15,883 nucleotides of DNA from Roseovarius sp. (GTDB lineage Bacteria > Pseudomonadota > Alphaproteobacteria > Rhodobacterales > Rhodobacteraceae): assembly GCA_023260815.1 (NCBI GenBank), contig JALQUE010000167.1, positions 1 to 15,883 of the forward strand. Direction: 5' to 3'. The notes below the pieces were generated by a model that worked only from the letters and a program-made list of their open reading frames with translations, ran no database searches and was not told the DNA's origin. Both the position numbers and the translations under genes were made by a program. Of this stretch, positions 7,992 to 15,138 are shown piece after piece; position 1 is the stretch's first letter; every line of letters starts with the position of its first letter.

Positions 7992-8782
7992 GTCAAGTCG
8001 CCGTCCCGTCTACGCCATATGGTGATAATCGTCACCACGATGGTCAGCATTACCAGCATCGTCGCAACCGATGCGATGGTCGGGTCGATACTCTCCTGAA
8101 TACCCTCCCAGATTTTCTTGGGCAGGGTTGATACGTTGCGCACGGTGATGAACAGCACACCAACGATCTCGTCAAAACTGACAATGAAGGCAAATATTCC
8201 CCCGGTCAGCATCCCCGGCTTCGCTGCTGGCAAGACGACAGCGCGCACTGTCTGCCAGACAGAGGCTCCTAGACTGCGCGCTGCCTGGGGAATGCGAGGA
8301 TCAAGGTTTGCCAGCGCCGCAAAGACCGAGATCGAGACATAGGGCAGCGCCAGCAGCGTATGCGCAAGGATGACGCCGCCATGCGTGTCGATCAGGCCTA
8401 GCGTTACCCAGAAGCGATAAAAGCCCAGCGACTGCACTACTGGGGGCACAAGGATCGGCGTAATCAGGATCCAGCGCGCTATGGTCGACGCCCGGTTGGA
8501 CAGGAACCAGCAGCCAATCGCAAAGGTTGTACCCAACACGGTTGCACACACGGCAACCACCAGGCCGACCCAAATACTTGTCCATGTGGCCGAGAGCCAT
8601 CGGTCATCCTGAAAATAGGCGACGTAATGCTGCAGTGAGAGCTCTTCTTTGGGCAGCCCTATATAGCTTGTATCGGTCAGCGACACAGGGATCACAACGA
8701 GGATCGGCAGCAGAAGGAAGGCCAAAACCATCCAAGCGCCCGTCATGAAAAAAATACGAAATCCGCTTGTTTGCTGCATCAT
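7988..8782 (-). CDS. ABC transporter permease, PotC-type
   Basis: A 264-residue inner-membrane permease of the spermidine/putrescine class, with about six hydrophobic segments (first at about residues 12-34). The cytoplasmic EAA loop that docks on the ATPase is visible at about 167-190 (AARSLGASVWQTV...LPAAKPG). It begins at ATGATG overlapping the TGA of the upstream permease and ends in an ATGA with the amidohydrolase. The enzyme gene following directly in the same coupled run implies that the imported compound is its substrate. PotB- and PotC-type roles are assigned from gene order and similarity, not from proven function. Confidence 0.92.
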   Translation of the reverse strand: MMQQTSGFRIFFMTGAWMVLAFLLLPILVVIPVSLTDTSYIGLPKEELSLQHYVAYFQDDRWLSATWTSIWVGLVVAVCATVLGTTFAIGCWFLSNRASTIARWILITPILVPPVVQSLGFYRFWVTLGLIDTHGGVILAHTLLALPYVSISVFAALANLDPRIPQAARSLGASVWQTVRAVVLPAAKPGMLTGGIFAFIVSFDEIVGVLFITVRNVSTLPKKIWEGIQESIDPTIASVATMLVMLTIVVTIITIWRRRDGDLT

Positions 8783-9621
8783 TTCCGCTCCAACAAGGCG
8801 CTGCGCAGATTCACGAAACGCGCGGCAAGTGCGATCACGACGGCCGTTGCGACCAGCAGCCCTACCGAAAGCGCAGAGCCAAGACCCCAGTTGAGAAACT
8901 CCTGAATCTGGTAGGTTATATATTCAGAGATCATCAGAATACGCCCGCCGCCCAGCAATGCGGGCGTGATATAAAATCCCAGCGACAGCACGAATACCAG
9001 CAGTGCGCCAGACATCACGCCTGGCATGGTTTGAGGGAAATAGACCTTCGCGAAGGCTGTGAACTCGCTGGCCCCAAGACCTCGGGCCGCGTCGACATAG
9101 GCGCCGGAAATACCGCGCATGTTGGCCAGCATCGGCAGGACGGCAAAGGGCAGCATGACGTGGATCATGGCCAGCACGACCCCGAATTCATTGTGCATCA
9201 GGCGCAGCGGGCTGTCGATCATTCCGCTGCTGATCAGCGTGTCGTTGACTATGCCCGATCGGCCCAGCAAAACGATCCATGAAAAGGAACGGATCAGAAC
9301 CGACACCCAGAACGGCAACAGGACCAGTGCGACCATCAGTGGTTTGACCCGGCCAGCAAAGTTGCTGATCACATAGGCAACGATATAGCCTAGGATGAGA
9401 CAGCCGATCGTGGTCTTGAATGCAATGCGGAATGTCAGGATGAAACTGGTCGTTACCGCCGAAGAATCGAACATGCGGGTATAATTGTCGAGCCCGCGTG
9501 TCGGCTCGGTCAGAGAAATCTGCCAGATGCCCAGAAGTGGCCAGATATAGAAGACAATCATGATTGCCAGCGCCGGCAGCACCAGAAACCAGTATCGCAG
9601 GGTGTCGGGCAAACGCGGCAT
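8779..9621 (-). CDS. ABC transporter permease, PotB-type
   Basis: A 280-residue inner-membrane permease with hydrophobic segments from residue 10 onward (YWFLVLPALAIMIVF). The EAA loop lies at about 177-201 (DAARGLGASEFTAFAKVYFPQTMPG region). I chose the ATG at 9621 because GAGGA precedes it closely; the in-frame ATG at 9666 has no ribosome-binding site and lies inside the GC hairpin at 9657-9677. It follows the binding-protein gene by 66 bases and overlaps the next permease by ATGA (8779-8782). It pairs with that permease to form the translocation channel of the importer. Confidence 0.92.
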   Translation of the reverse strand: MPRLPDTLRYWFLVLPALAIMIVFYIWPLLGIWQISLTEPTRGLDNYTRMFDSSAVTTSFILTFRIAFKTTIGCLILGYIVAYVISNFAGRVKPLMVALVLLPFWVSVLIRSFSWIVLLGRSGIVNDTLISSGMIDSPLRLMHNEFGVVLAMIHVMLPFAVLPMLANMRGISGAYVDAARGLGASEFTAFAKVYFPQTMPGVMSGALLVFVLSLGFYITPALLGGGRILMISEYITYQIQEFLNWGLGSALSVGLLVATAVVIALAARFVNLRSALLERK

Positions 9622-9656
9622 GGGATCCTCGTAGCAGGGTGCGGGAAGGGGAATGA

Positions 9657-9677
9657 GGCGCGCCATGCGGGCGCGCC
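9657..9677 (-). terminator. GC-rich stem-loop after the binding-protein gene
   Basis: The eight-base GGCGCGCC arms (9657-9664 and 9670-9677) enclose a five-base loop. It sits 10 bases past the stop of the solute-binding protein and before the first permease. There is no T-run, so it is more likely an mRNA-stabilising or attenuating stem than a full terminator. Stems in this position commonly raise binding-protein output over the membrane subunits. Confidence 0.55.
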
Positions 9678-9687
9678 CCCGGGTTCA

Positions 9688-10830
9688 TCAGTTGATGAGC
9701 GCGTCGATGTATTTCTCTTCGGCCGCAACCTGGTTCTTGCCGTACCATTCGTCGTTATAGAAGATCTGCTGCGCCAAGTTCTCCGGGCTGGAAGGGTTCC
9801 ACTTTTGCAATTCATCCGGCACCAGTGCAGCTGCCGCCGGGTTCGCCGGACCGGAGCCAATCGCCTCAAGCCATTGCACCTGCAACTTTGGATCCTGCGT
9901 ATGGGCGATGAATTTCATCACCTCGTCACTACCCGCTGGATTGTTCTTGGGCACAACCCACATGCCGGGCGCCAGAACGCCACCTTTGAAGCTTGCGGTG
10001 AAGCTGCCTTCGTCCATCTGATCCTTCAGCAGATGTGCACGGGTGGACCAGATGTTGCCGATGGAGACTTCTTCCTGCAGGAAAAGGTTCTGGCTGTCAC
10101 TCCCTGATCCCCAGACGATGATATTCTCGCGCAGCTGGCGAAACTTGTCGATCGCGGCATCGATTCCGTCCTCGGAGTCAAGCGCATCATAGACCTCGTC
10201 CATCGGCACCCCCATCGCCATGGTGGCAGATTCGAGCATGCCCCGGACCGACTTGCGGAATGTGCGCATGCCGGGAAAATCTTTGACGTTCCAGACATCT
10301 TCCCAGGTCTGAGGTACGTTGCCGCCCAGCATCTTGGGGTTTGCCGCCAAAACGTATGAATACACATAGTTGCCGACAGCGCTCTTATACGTCGCTTGCT
10401 CGAGCACGGAGCCCCGGTCGACGATATCATAGTCGATCGGCTGGATAACGCCCTGTTGCTCGAGGATGATTGCGGTACCCATACCGCTGTCGCAAAGGTC
10501 CCAGACCACTGCGCCACTCTCGACCATGGCGCGGATCTTGCCCCCCGAGGGGCCCGAACCGTCGACGATAACTGGGATCCCGGTTTCGGCGGTATAGGTA
10601 TCGCACATGACTTCCTGCAGGACTTCGGAGGCGCGTCCACCCCAATTTACGACAACGATCTCCTTGGCCTGCGCCATCGCCTTGCCGCTAAGGGCTGGCA
10701 ACGCGCCCAGCACCATCATCGCCGATACAAAGCCACGCCGGGTCAGCTTCCCCTCGCGGTATTTGTGGGCCGCGATCTCAATGAGATCGGCCTTTACTTC
10801 GTAATCTGTCATGTCTTGGAAATTCTTCAT
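9688..10830 (-). CDS. Periplasmic solute-binding protein, PotD/PotF-like, with Tat-type signal
   Basis: A 380-residue extracellular binding protein of the spermidine/putrescine class (IVVVNWGGRASE at the start of the mature protein, later WEDVWNVKDFPG and GMWVVPKNNP). Residues 29-55 form a signal peptide with a twin-arginine core (LTRRGF, Arg31-Arg32), a hydrophobic stretch and a probable cut after AMA or AQA. About 27 residues precede the twin arginines, which is long for an n-region. The start is supported by AAGGAGA seven bases upstream of the ATG. It delivers the ligand to the two permeases. The ligand is probably not spermidine, given the enzymes downstream, but this cannot be read from sequence alone. 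Confidence 0.92.
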   Translation of the reverse strand: MKNFQDMTDYEVKADLIEIAAHKYREGKLTRRGFVSAMMVLGALPALSGKAMAQAKEIVVVNWGGRASEVLQEVMCDTYTAETGIPVIVDGSGPSGGKIRAMVESGAVVWDLCDSGMGTAIILEQQGVIQPIDYDIVDRGSVLEQATYKSAVGNYVYSYVLAANPKMLGGNVPQTWEDVWNVKDFPGMRTFRKSVRGMLESATMAMGVPMDEVYDALDSEDGIDAAIDKFRQLRENIIVWGSGSDSQNLFLQEEVSIGNIWSTRAHLLKDQMDEGSFTASFKGGVLAPGMWVVPKNNPAGSDEVMKFIAHTQDPKLQVQWLEAIGSGPANPAAAALVPDELQKWNPSSPENLAQQIFYNDEWYGKNQVAAEEKYIDALIN

Positions 10831-10894
10831 GTTGTCTCTCCTTGTTGGATGAACTCGATGGCATGGCCACCCGTCCCGTTCTCATTTCATTCAT

Positions 10895-10915
10895 GTGCAG
10901 TGCCTGTTACTGCAC
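10895..10915 (-). other. Small stem-loop between the ATPase and binding-protein genes
   Basis: GTGCAGT (10895-10901) and ACTGCAC (10909-10915) can pair around a seven-base loop. It lies two bases past the ATPase stop codon in an 87-base gap. There is no T-run on the minus strand, so it may be an RNA-processing or attenuation stem that separates expression of the ATPase from the binding protein. Confidence 0.35.
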
Positions 10916-10917
10916 CT

Positions 10918-11994
10918 TTACGCCGCACCGTCTTCCAAAATTACCGGTGCATCTACGTCCCAACCAAAGCTGACGGGCAATCCCGCCTTAGGTGTCACCT
11001 CCGCCTTCCAAGTCGGCTGTGAAATCATCAGTGGGCCGACTTCTGCATGGTCGACCAGCACAAGGCACCGCTCGCCCAGATAGCTGACCTGCCGCACGAT
11101 TCCGTCCAACAACTCCTGACCCGGTGCGCCAAGGCGGATTCGTTCAGGGCGCAGGGCAACATTCAGCACATCGCCCGACGCGGTCGCGCCCGGCGCAGTC
11201 ACGGGAAAGTTGGTACCGCCGATACGGCAAGTCATTTCATCCCCCTCGCGAGCCGTCACAGGCAGGTCGAGGAAGTTGGACTTGCCCAAAAAGTCGGCGA
11301 CAAAGCGAGTGCGCGGGAATTTATAAAGTTCGTCCGGGACGCCCTGTTGTTGGATGCGTCCATCCTTCAGGATCACGACACGGTCGGACATCGACAGCGC
11401 CTCGTCCTGATCATGTGTGACATAGATGAAGGTCACGCCCAGCCGGTCATGCAGGGATTTAAGCTCCCATTGCAGATCTGCCCGCAGCTTTTTGTCCAGC
11501 GCCGATAACGGTTCGTCCAGCAGCAGCACCTGCGGCTCAAACGACAGTGCACGCGCCAAGGCGATCCGTTGTTGTTGTCCGCCCGACAACTGCGCCGGCA
11601 TGCGTTCCGCAAAGTCTTCCATCTGCACGAGGCCGAGGCACTCATCGACCCGTTTTCTGACCTCGGATGCGGGACGTTTCCGGACCTTAAGCGGAAAAGC
11701 AATATTGTCGCGTACTGTCATGGTTGGGAACAAAGCATAGCCCTGAAAAACCATTCCAAAGTCACGATGCTCGGGTGGCTCGTTCGAAATATTTCGACCA
11801 CGCAGGTCGATCCGGCCCTCGGTCAGCGGCGCAAAGCCAGCAATCGCTGACAAGAGCGTAGTCTTGCCCGAACCCGACGGGCCGAGAAGCGTCAGGAATT
11901 CTCCTTCTTCGACATCAAGTGACACCCGGTCAAGCGCATGGACGGGTCCATAGCGTTTGGTGGCATTTGCGATGGTAAGAATCTTGTCTGGCAT
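10918..11994 (-). CDS. ABC transporter ATP-binding protein, PotA-like
   Basis: A 358-residue ATPase that energises the importer. It has Walker A GPSGSGKTT (38-46), Q-loop Gln84 in VFQGYALFP, signature LSGGQQQ (136-142), Walker B VLLLDE (156-161), D-loop SALD and switch His194 in YVTHDQDEA. A C-terminal TOBE-type domain follows (about residues 240-358), as in PotA/MalK-type subunits. It is the first gene of the operon, 134 bases downstream of the LysR gene on the same strand. The ATG at 11994 has only a weak, distant AAAGGGA, so translation initiation may be inefficient. Placing the ATPase first in the operon is common for polyamine-type importers. Confidence 0.95.
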   Translation of the reverse strand: MPDKILTIANATKRYGPVHALDRVSLDVEEGEFLTLLGPSGSGKTTLLSAIAGFAPLTEGRIDLRGRNISNEPPEHRDFGMVFQGYALFPTMTVRDNIAFPLKVRKRPASEVRKRVDECLGLVQMEDFAERMPAQLSGGQQQRIALARALSFEPQVLLLDEPLSALDKKLRADLQWELKSLHDRLGVTFIYVTHDQDEALSMSDRVVILKDGRIQQQGVPDELYKFPRTRFVADFLGKSNFLDLPVTAREGDEMTCRIGGTNFPVTAPGATASGDVLNVALRPERIRLGAPGQELLDGIVRQVSYLGERCLVLVDHAEVGPLMISQPTWKAEVTPKAGLPVSFGWDVDAPVILEDGAA

Positions 11995-12064
11995 GATCTG
12001 AACGCGTTTCCCTTTGAGACAGACAGCCCAAACCGTGCTTGGGATGTTCCATTCAAAGCACAGC

Positions 12065-12070
12065 AGTCAA
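12065..12070 (-). promoter_or_regulatory. Possible -35 element (TTGACT) of the transporter/enzyme operon
   Basis: TTGACT on the minus strand lies about 70 bases upstream of the ATPase start. The region 16-17 bases further gives only a poor -10 match (ACATCC/AACATC), as is common at activator-dependent promoters. The proposed LysR site is centred about 42 bases upstream of it, near -75 from the implied start, which is a usual position for LysR activation. Low certainty. Confidence 0.3.
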
Positions 12071-12101
12071 AAACTTTGAAATTAAAAAGCTTACCCAAGA
12101 T

Positions 12102-12116
12102 ATAACTAAAAATTAT
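12102..12116. promoter_or_regulatory. Candidate LysR operator ATAA-N7-TTAT upstream of the operon
   Basis: ATAACTAAAAATTAT is an inverted repeat of ATAA and TTAT with seven bases between, and its T at position 2 and A at position 14 give the T-N11-A LysR box. It lies in the AT-rich gap between the regulator gene and the ATPase gene. A second copy with the same arms stands in the other gap flanking the regulator (13039-13053). Confidence 0.45.
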
Positions 12117-12128
12117 ATTTTCTGATCC

Positions 12129-13034
12129 CTATGATGGCACTGCTCCCAAATGCTCGGCCACTCTCTCGCGAAAGAAGTTCTGGAATTGCAGGGCAACGTG
12201 TGACGTTGGGAAAAGTTTGGACGTGGCCGAATGCGCGCGAAGTTCCAAGACCGGGTTTATGGGCCGCAGGACCACGCCGGGCACGTCACGCCCGGCCAGT
12301 GCAAAGCTGTCGACCAGCGCAACCCCGACACCGTTGGCCACCAGCTCAAGCGCTGCCATGGTATGACGCACCTCAAAGAAGTAACGCCGCTCCAGCCCGC
12401 GGCTGGAGAACGCTGCGTCGATGATCTGTCCCAGTGGCGTATCTCCGGAATACGAGATGTGGCGGGCATGGTTCAGCGCCTCGATGGATACCGTTTGCGA
12501 CAGCGCCAGTTCATGCCCTGCCGGGCAGGCGCACAGCAATTGCGCTTCGGCGATCGGTCTTACTGTCAAAGCTGAATGGCGCGGTTGGCTGATCGACAGG
12601 CCCAGCTCGGCTTGCCCGCTGACCAACCGGTTGGCAATCTGATCCGTGTGCCCCAGGTCCAGTGACACGTTCAACTTGGGTCGCGTTTCAAGAAACTTGG
12701 CAATCACCTGAGGCAGGATTCGCTGGCCTATCGACGGCGTCGCAACAATGCTCAGGCGTCCTGTAGTGCCGCCGCGCAGCTCCTCGATGATCGAGGCGAT
12801 GCGGCGTTGTTGTGTAAACAGATGCTGCGCCTCTTGTGCGATATGGCGCGCCTCAGGTGTTGGAATTAATCGTGCACGTTCGCGTTCGAACAATGCAAAT
12901 CCGGCCAGTGTTTCGATATGGCGGATCATGTTGCTGACGGCAGGCTGGCTTACCGCCAGAAGCTCGGCGGCCTTGGCCGTCGTGCCCAGTTCTATCACTG
13001 CGCAAAGGACTTCCAACTGGCGTGCATTGATCAC
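12129..13034 (-). CDS. LysR-type transcriptional regulator
   Basis: A 301-residue LysR-family regulator. The N-terminal winged helix-turn-helix is clear (MINARQLEVLCAVIELGTTAKAAELLAVSQ, then PAVSNMIRHIETLAG, about residues 1-60, recognition helix about 28-45), followed by the co-inducer-binding domain of two alpha/beta lobes (about 90-295). The start is GTG at 13034: an in-frame TAA lies a few codons upstream, and GAGG sits eight bases before the GTG. The gene is divergent from the carbamoylase gene and upstream of the importer operon on the same strand, the classic place for a LysR activator that responds to the pathway substrate or an intermediate. Its own ribosome-binding site falls inside the 13039-13053 candidate operator, suggesting autoregulation. 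Confidence 0.94.
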   Translation of the reverse strand: MINARQLEVLCAVIELGTTAKAAELLAVSQPAVSNMIRHIETLAGFALFERERARLIPTPEARHIAQEAQHLFTQQRRIASIIEELRGGTTGRLSIVATPSIGQRILPQVIAKFLETRPKLNVSLDLGHTDQIANRLVSGQAELGLSISQPRHSALTVRPIAEAQLLCACPAGHELALSQTVSIEALNHARHISYSGDTPLGQIIDAAFSSRGLERRYFFEVRHTMAALELVANGVGVALVDSFALAGRDVPGVVLRPINPVLELRAHSATSKLFPTSHVALQFQNFFRERVAEHLGAVPS

Positions 13035-13038
13035 ATCA

Positions 13039-13053
13039 ATAACCTCTAATTAT
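13039..13053. promoter_or_regulatory. Candidate LysR operator ATAA-N7-TTAT in the divergent gap
   Basis: ATAACCTCTAATTAT has the same ATAA and TTAT arms and spacing as 12102-12116. In the orientation ATAATTAGAGGTTAT it matches that site at 11 of 15 bases, and all differences are transitions. It stands in the 101-base gap between the regulator and the carbamoylase gene. The GAGG inside it also serves as the likely ribosome-binding site of the regulator. Confidence 0.45.
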
Positions 13054-13135
13054 AAATTGCCCATCATATTTTATTTCACACTGATGATCTCAATGTCTAG
13101 CACGGTTATGTCACGCATCGCTTTAGGAGAGCCGA

Positions 13136-14071
13136 ATGTCACGCAGCGAGGTCTTTGCAGTCGCGCAGATGGGGCCGGTTCACCTGGCCGACACCAAGGC
13201 CGCAGTGGTCGTTCGCCTGATCAACATGCTGCGCGAGGCGCATGGGCGTGGCGCGACATGGGTGACTTTTCCAGAACTTGCGCTGACCACGTTTTTTCCC
13301 CGCTATGTCTATGATACGCCTGAAGACTACGACGTTTTTTTCGAAGAAGGCCTGCCATCTCCTGCGATGGTGCCGTTGTTCGAGGCGGCCCGTGAGCTCG
13401 GCGTTGGCTTTTACCTGGGATATGCGGAGAAAGTGAAGGAAGGTGGAGGGTCCCGCAGGTTCAACACCTCGGTCCTTGTTGGTCCGAATGGGGATATCTT
13501 GGGCAAGTACCGCAAGATCCACCTGCCAGGCACCGCTGATCCGATCGGGGATCTGGAATTCGAGCATCTTGAGAAGCGCTATTTCGAGGTAGGCGATTTG
13601 GGGTTTCCGACCTTTGCCACCCCTTCAGGCCGTTTTGGCATGTGCATCTGTAACGACCGCCGTTGGCCTGAGACTTTCCGTGTCATGGCTCTGCGTGGCG
13701 CTGAAGTATTCATGCTGGGGTACAACACGCCCACCCGGAACATTCACCATCACGAACCTGCGTACCTGCGTGAATTCCATCATCGCCTCAGCATGGAATC
13801 GGCCGCGTATCAGAACGGCGCATGGGTAATGGCTGCCGCCAAATGCGGAGCGGAAGATGGTTTCGCGATGATCGGTGGCTCAATGATCGTTGCGCCAACG
13901 GGCGAGGTCGTGGCCCGCGCTGCCAGCGAGGATGATGAGGTTATTACCCATAGCTGCGATCTGGACATGGGAGCCTATATCCGTCGATCGGTGTTCGATT
14001 TTGCCCGCCATCGCCGGATTGAGCATTATGGGCCAATTACAGAACAAACGGGAGTGGAGATACCGGAATGA
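13136..14071 (+). CDS. N-carbamoyl-D-amino-acid hydrolase (D-carbamoylase, nitrilase superfamily)
   Basis: A 311-residue amidase that converts N-carbamoyl-D-amino acids to D-amino acid, CO2 and ammonia (EC 3.5.1.77). The catalytic triad is intact and at the same positions as in the Agrobacterium enzyme: Glu47 in TFPELALTTFFPR, Lys127 in KYRKIHLPG and Cys172 in CICNDRRWPE. Other blocks typical of D-carbamoylase are RRFNTS, HLEKRYFE, GYNTPT, FHHRLSM, YQNGAW and IVAPTGE. Length fits the family (about 304-315). AGGAG lies six bases before the ATG. It is divergent from the LysR gene and ends in ATGA shared with the second DUF1028 gene (14068-14071). With the hydantoinase and racemase it completes a D-amino-acid-producing hydantoin route. 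One of the firmest specific calls here. Confidence 0.95.
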   Translation: MSRSEVFAVAQMGPVHLADTKAAVVVRLINMLREAHGRGATWVTFPELALTTFFPRYVYDTPEDYDVFFEEGLPSPAMVPLFEAARELGVGFYLGYAEKVKEGGGSRRFNTSVLVGPNGDILGKYRKIHLPGTADPIGDLEFEHLEKRYFEVGDLGFPTFATPSGRFGMCICNDRRWPETFRVMALRGAEVFMLGYNTPTRNIHHHEPAYLREFHHRLSMESAAYQNGAWVMAAAKCGAEDGFAMIGGSMIVAPTGEVVARAASEDDEVITHSCDLDMGAYIRRSVFDFARHRRIEHYGPITEQTGVEIPE

Positions 14072-14739
14072 CATTCTCGCTTGCGGGGCGATGTCCGGAT
14101 ACCGGACAGCTTGGCTATATCGTTGCGACATCCTCTGTATGCGTCGGGGCGCGCGTGGGCGCCATTGCGCCCGGCGTCGTCATCTTTTCTCAGGCCCGGA
14201 CCGATCCGCGTCTGAATGCTATCGGCCTTGCCGCTTGGCATCAGGCGCCGGGCGATGCAGAAGGCGCGTTGAAGGCGATGCGCGAAGCCTCCGTTGCGTT
14301 GCATTGGAGGCAACTGGGTGTCTTTCCCATGCATGGTGCGCCTGCGCACCACACCGGGACGTCCTGCCTTGGCCATTGCGGGGCGCAGGTTGGGGCGCAT
14401 TCGCTTGCGCTTGGAAATTTCCTTGGCACTGAACGGGTGATGCCAGCGATGATCTTCAGCTTTGAATCTGGCAGTGGCCCTCTTTCCAGTCGCCTGCTGA
14501 CCGCCATTCGTGCCGGTGAAGCCGCAGGCAGCGAGCGTGAGCCGTTGCAGTCGGCCTCTCTGGTCGTGCTTGGCAGGGACGAGTTGAAGGAGGTCGATCT
14601 GCGCGTCGACCTAGCTGCCGATCCCTTGGCCCGGATGGGCGATCTGCTTGAAGACTGGCTGCCCAAGGCGGGCGCCTATCGCATCCGCGCAATCGATCCC
14701 GACAACGCCCCGTCATCCACCGAGGTGGAAAACCGATAG
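14068..14739 (+). CDS. DUF1028 protein, putative Ntn hydrolase (copy B)
   Basis: A 223-residue DUF1028 protein, a paralogue of copy A on the other strand. It starts MTFSLAGRCPDTGQLG, so Thr2 could be the N-terminal nucleophile after Met removal. Shared blocks in order: MTFS, SQARTDPRL, WRQLGV, ALGNFL, PLSSRLLTAIRAGE and DLRVD. It lacks about 30 C-terminal residues present in copy A and has extra Cys and His residues mid-protein (TSCLGHCGAQVGAH). The ATG overlaps the carbamoylase stop (ATGA), so the two proteins should be made together. Enzymatic role unknown. Possibilities are an amidase acting on the same substrates, or a partner subunit of copy A or of the carbamoylase; both are inference. 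Confidence 0.88.
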   Translation: MTFSLAGRCPDTGQLGYIVATSSVCVGARVGAIAPGVVIFSQARTDPRLNAIGLAAWHQAPGDAEGALKAMREASVALHWRQLGVFPMHGAPAHHTGTSCLGHCGAQVGAHSLALGNFLGTERVMPAMIFSFESGSGPLSSRLLTAIRAGEAAGSEREPLQSASLVVLGRDELKEVDLRVDLAADPLARMGDLLEDWLPKAGAYRIRAIDPDNAPSSTEVENR

Positions 14740-15138
14740 GCGTTAGGCAAAGCAGTTTAACCGAATCCGCGTTTGGCCATCAGCCTTGGTGATGTCGAAT
14801 TGAACTGATACCCGTCGGCCCACTTACCTGTTCAAGTTGGGCATCAGGATCGGTGAAGTTCGCAGCAATCCGCCTTTAGCGAGGGTTGAACAAACCCTGA
14901 TCGAGGACTTTCTTGCCTTGGACCCGCAGGTCATCAAACCTCAGCATGGCCGCACCCGTCTTCAGTGGCTCGGATGTCGCTTTCACTTCGGGAGGCTTTG
15001 CGGTGAACAAGTCGAAAATCGAGGACGACACGGTATAGATGCCGCGTTGGCGAAAGCGGACGTCAGCTTGCTCGAGGAGATGGTTGATCGTCAAATAGCT
15101 ATGGGTAGGGTTTGAGGCCTTGGGCCATCTCCCCGTTA
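14740..15138. other. Region without a convincing intact gene
   Basis: Downstream of the second DUF1028 gene nothing on the plus strand looks coding. On the minus strand 14876-15095 has a protein-like stretch (YLTINHLLEQADVRFRQRG, then IYTVSSSIFDLFT and KTGAAMLRFDDLRVQGKK) ending DQGLFNPR and a stop at 14876-14878. The open frame it belongs to runs to 15391, but its N-terminal half has an unnatural composition, so I read this as a fragment of an unrecognised decayed gene. A small stem AGGGTT/AACCCT (14882-14898) overlaps its last codons. A weak CATCA/TGATG hairpin near 14780-14796 could mark the end of the DUF1028 transcript but has no T-run. Confidence 0.4.

Noticed and set aside
10396..11022. 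Plus-strand open frame of 208 codons
   Set aside because: Antisense to the binding protein and the end of the ATPase gene; no domain, and it crosses both genes and their gap.
13108..13148. Near-repeat ATGTCACGCA-CG at 13108-13120 and 13136-13148, giving an alternative ATG
   Set aside because: The first ATG is out of frame with the carbamoylase, and the second has the AGGAG site at the right distance. Probably a chance or minor duplication.
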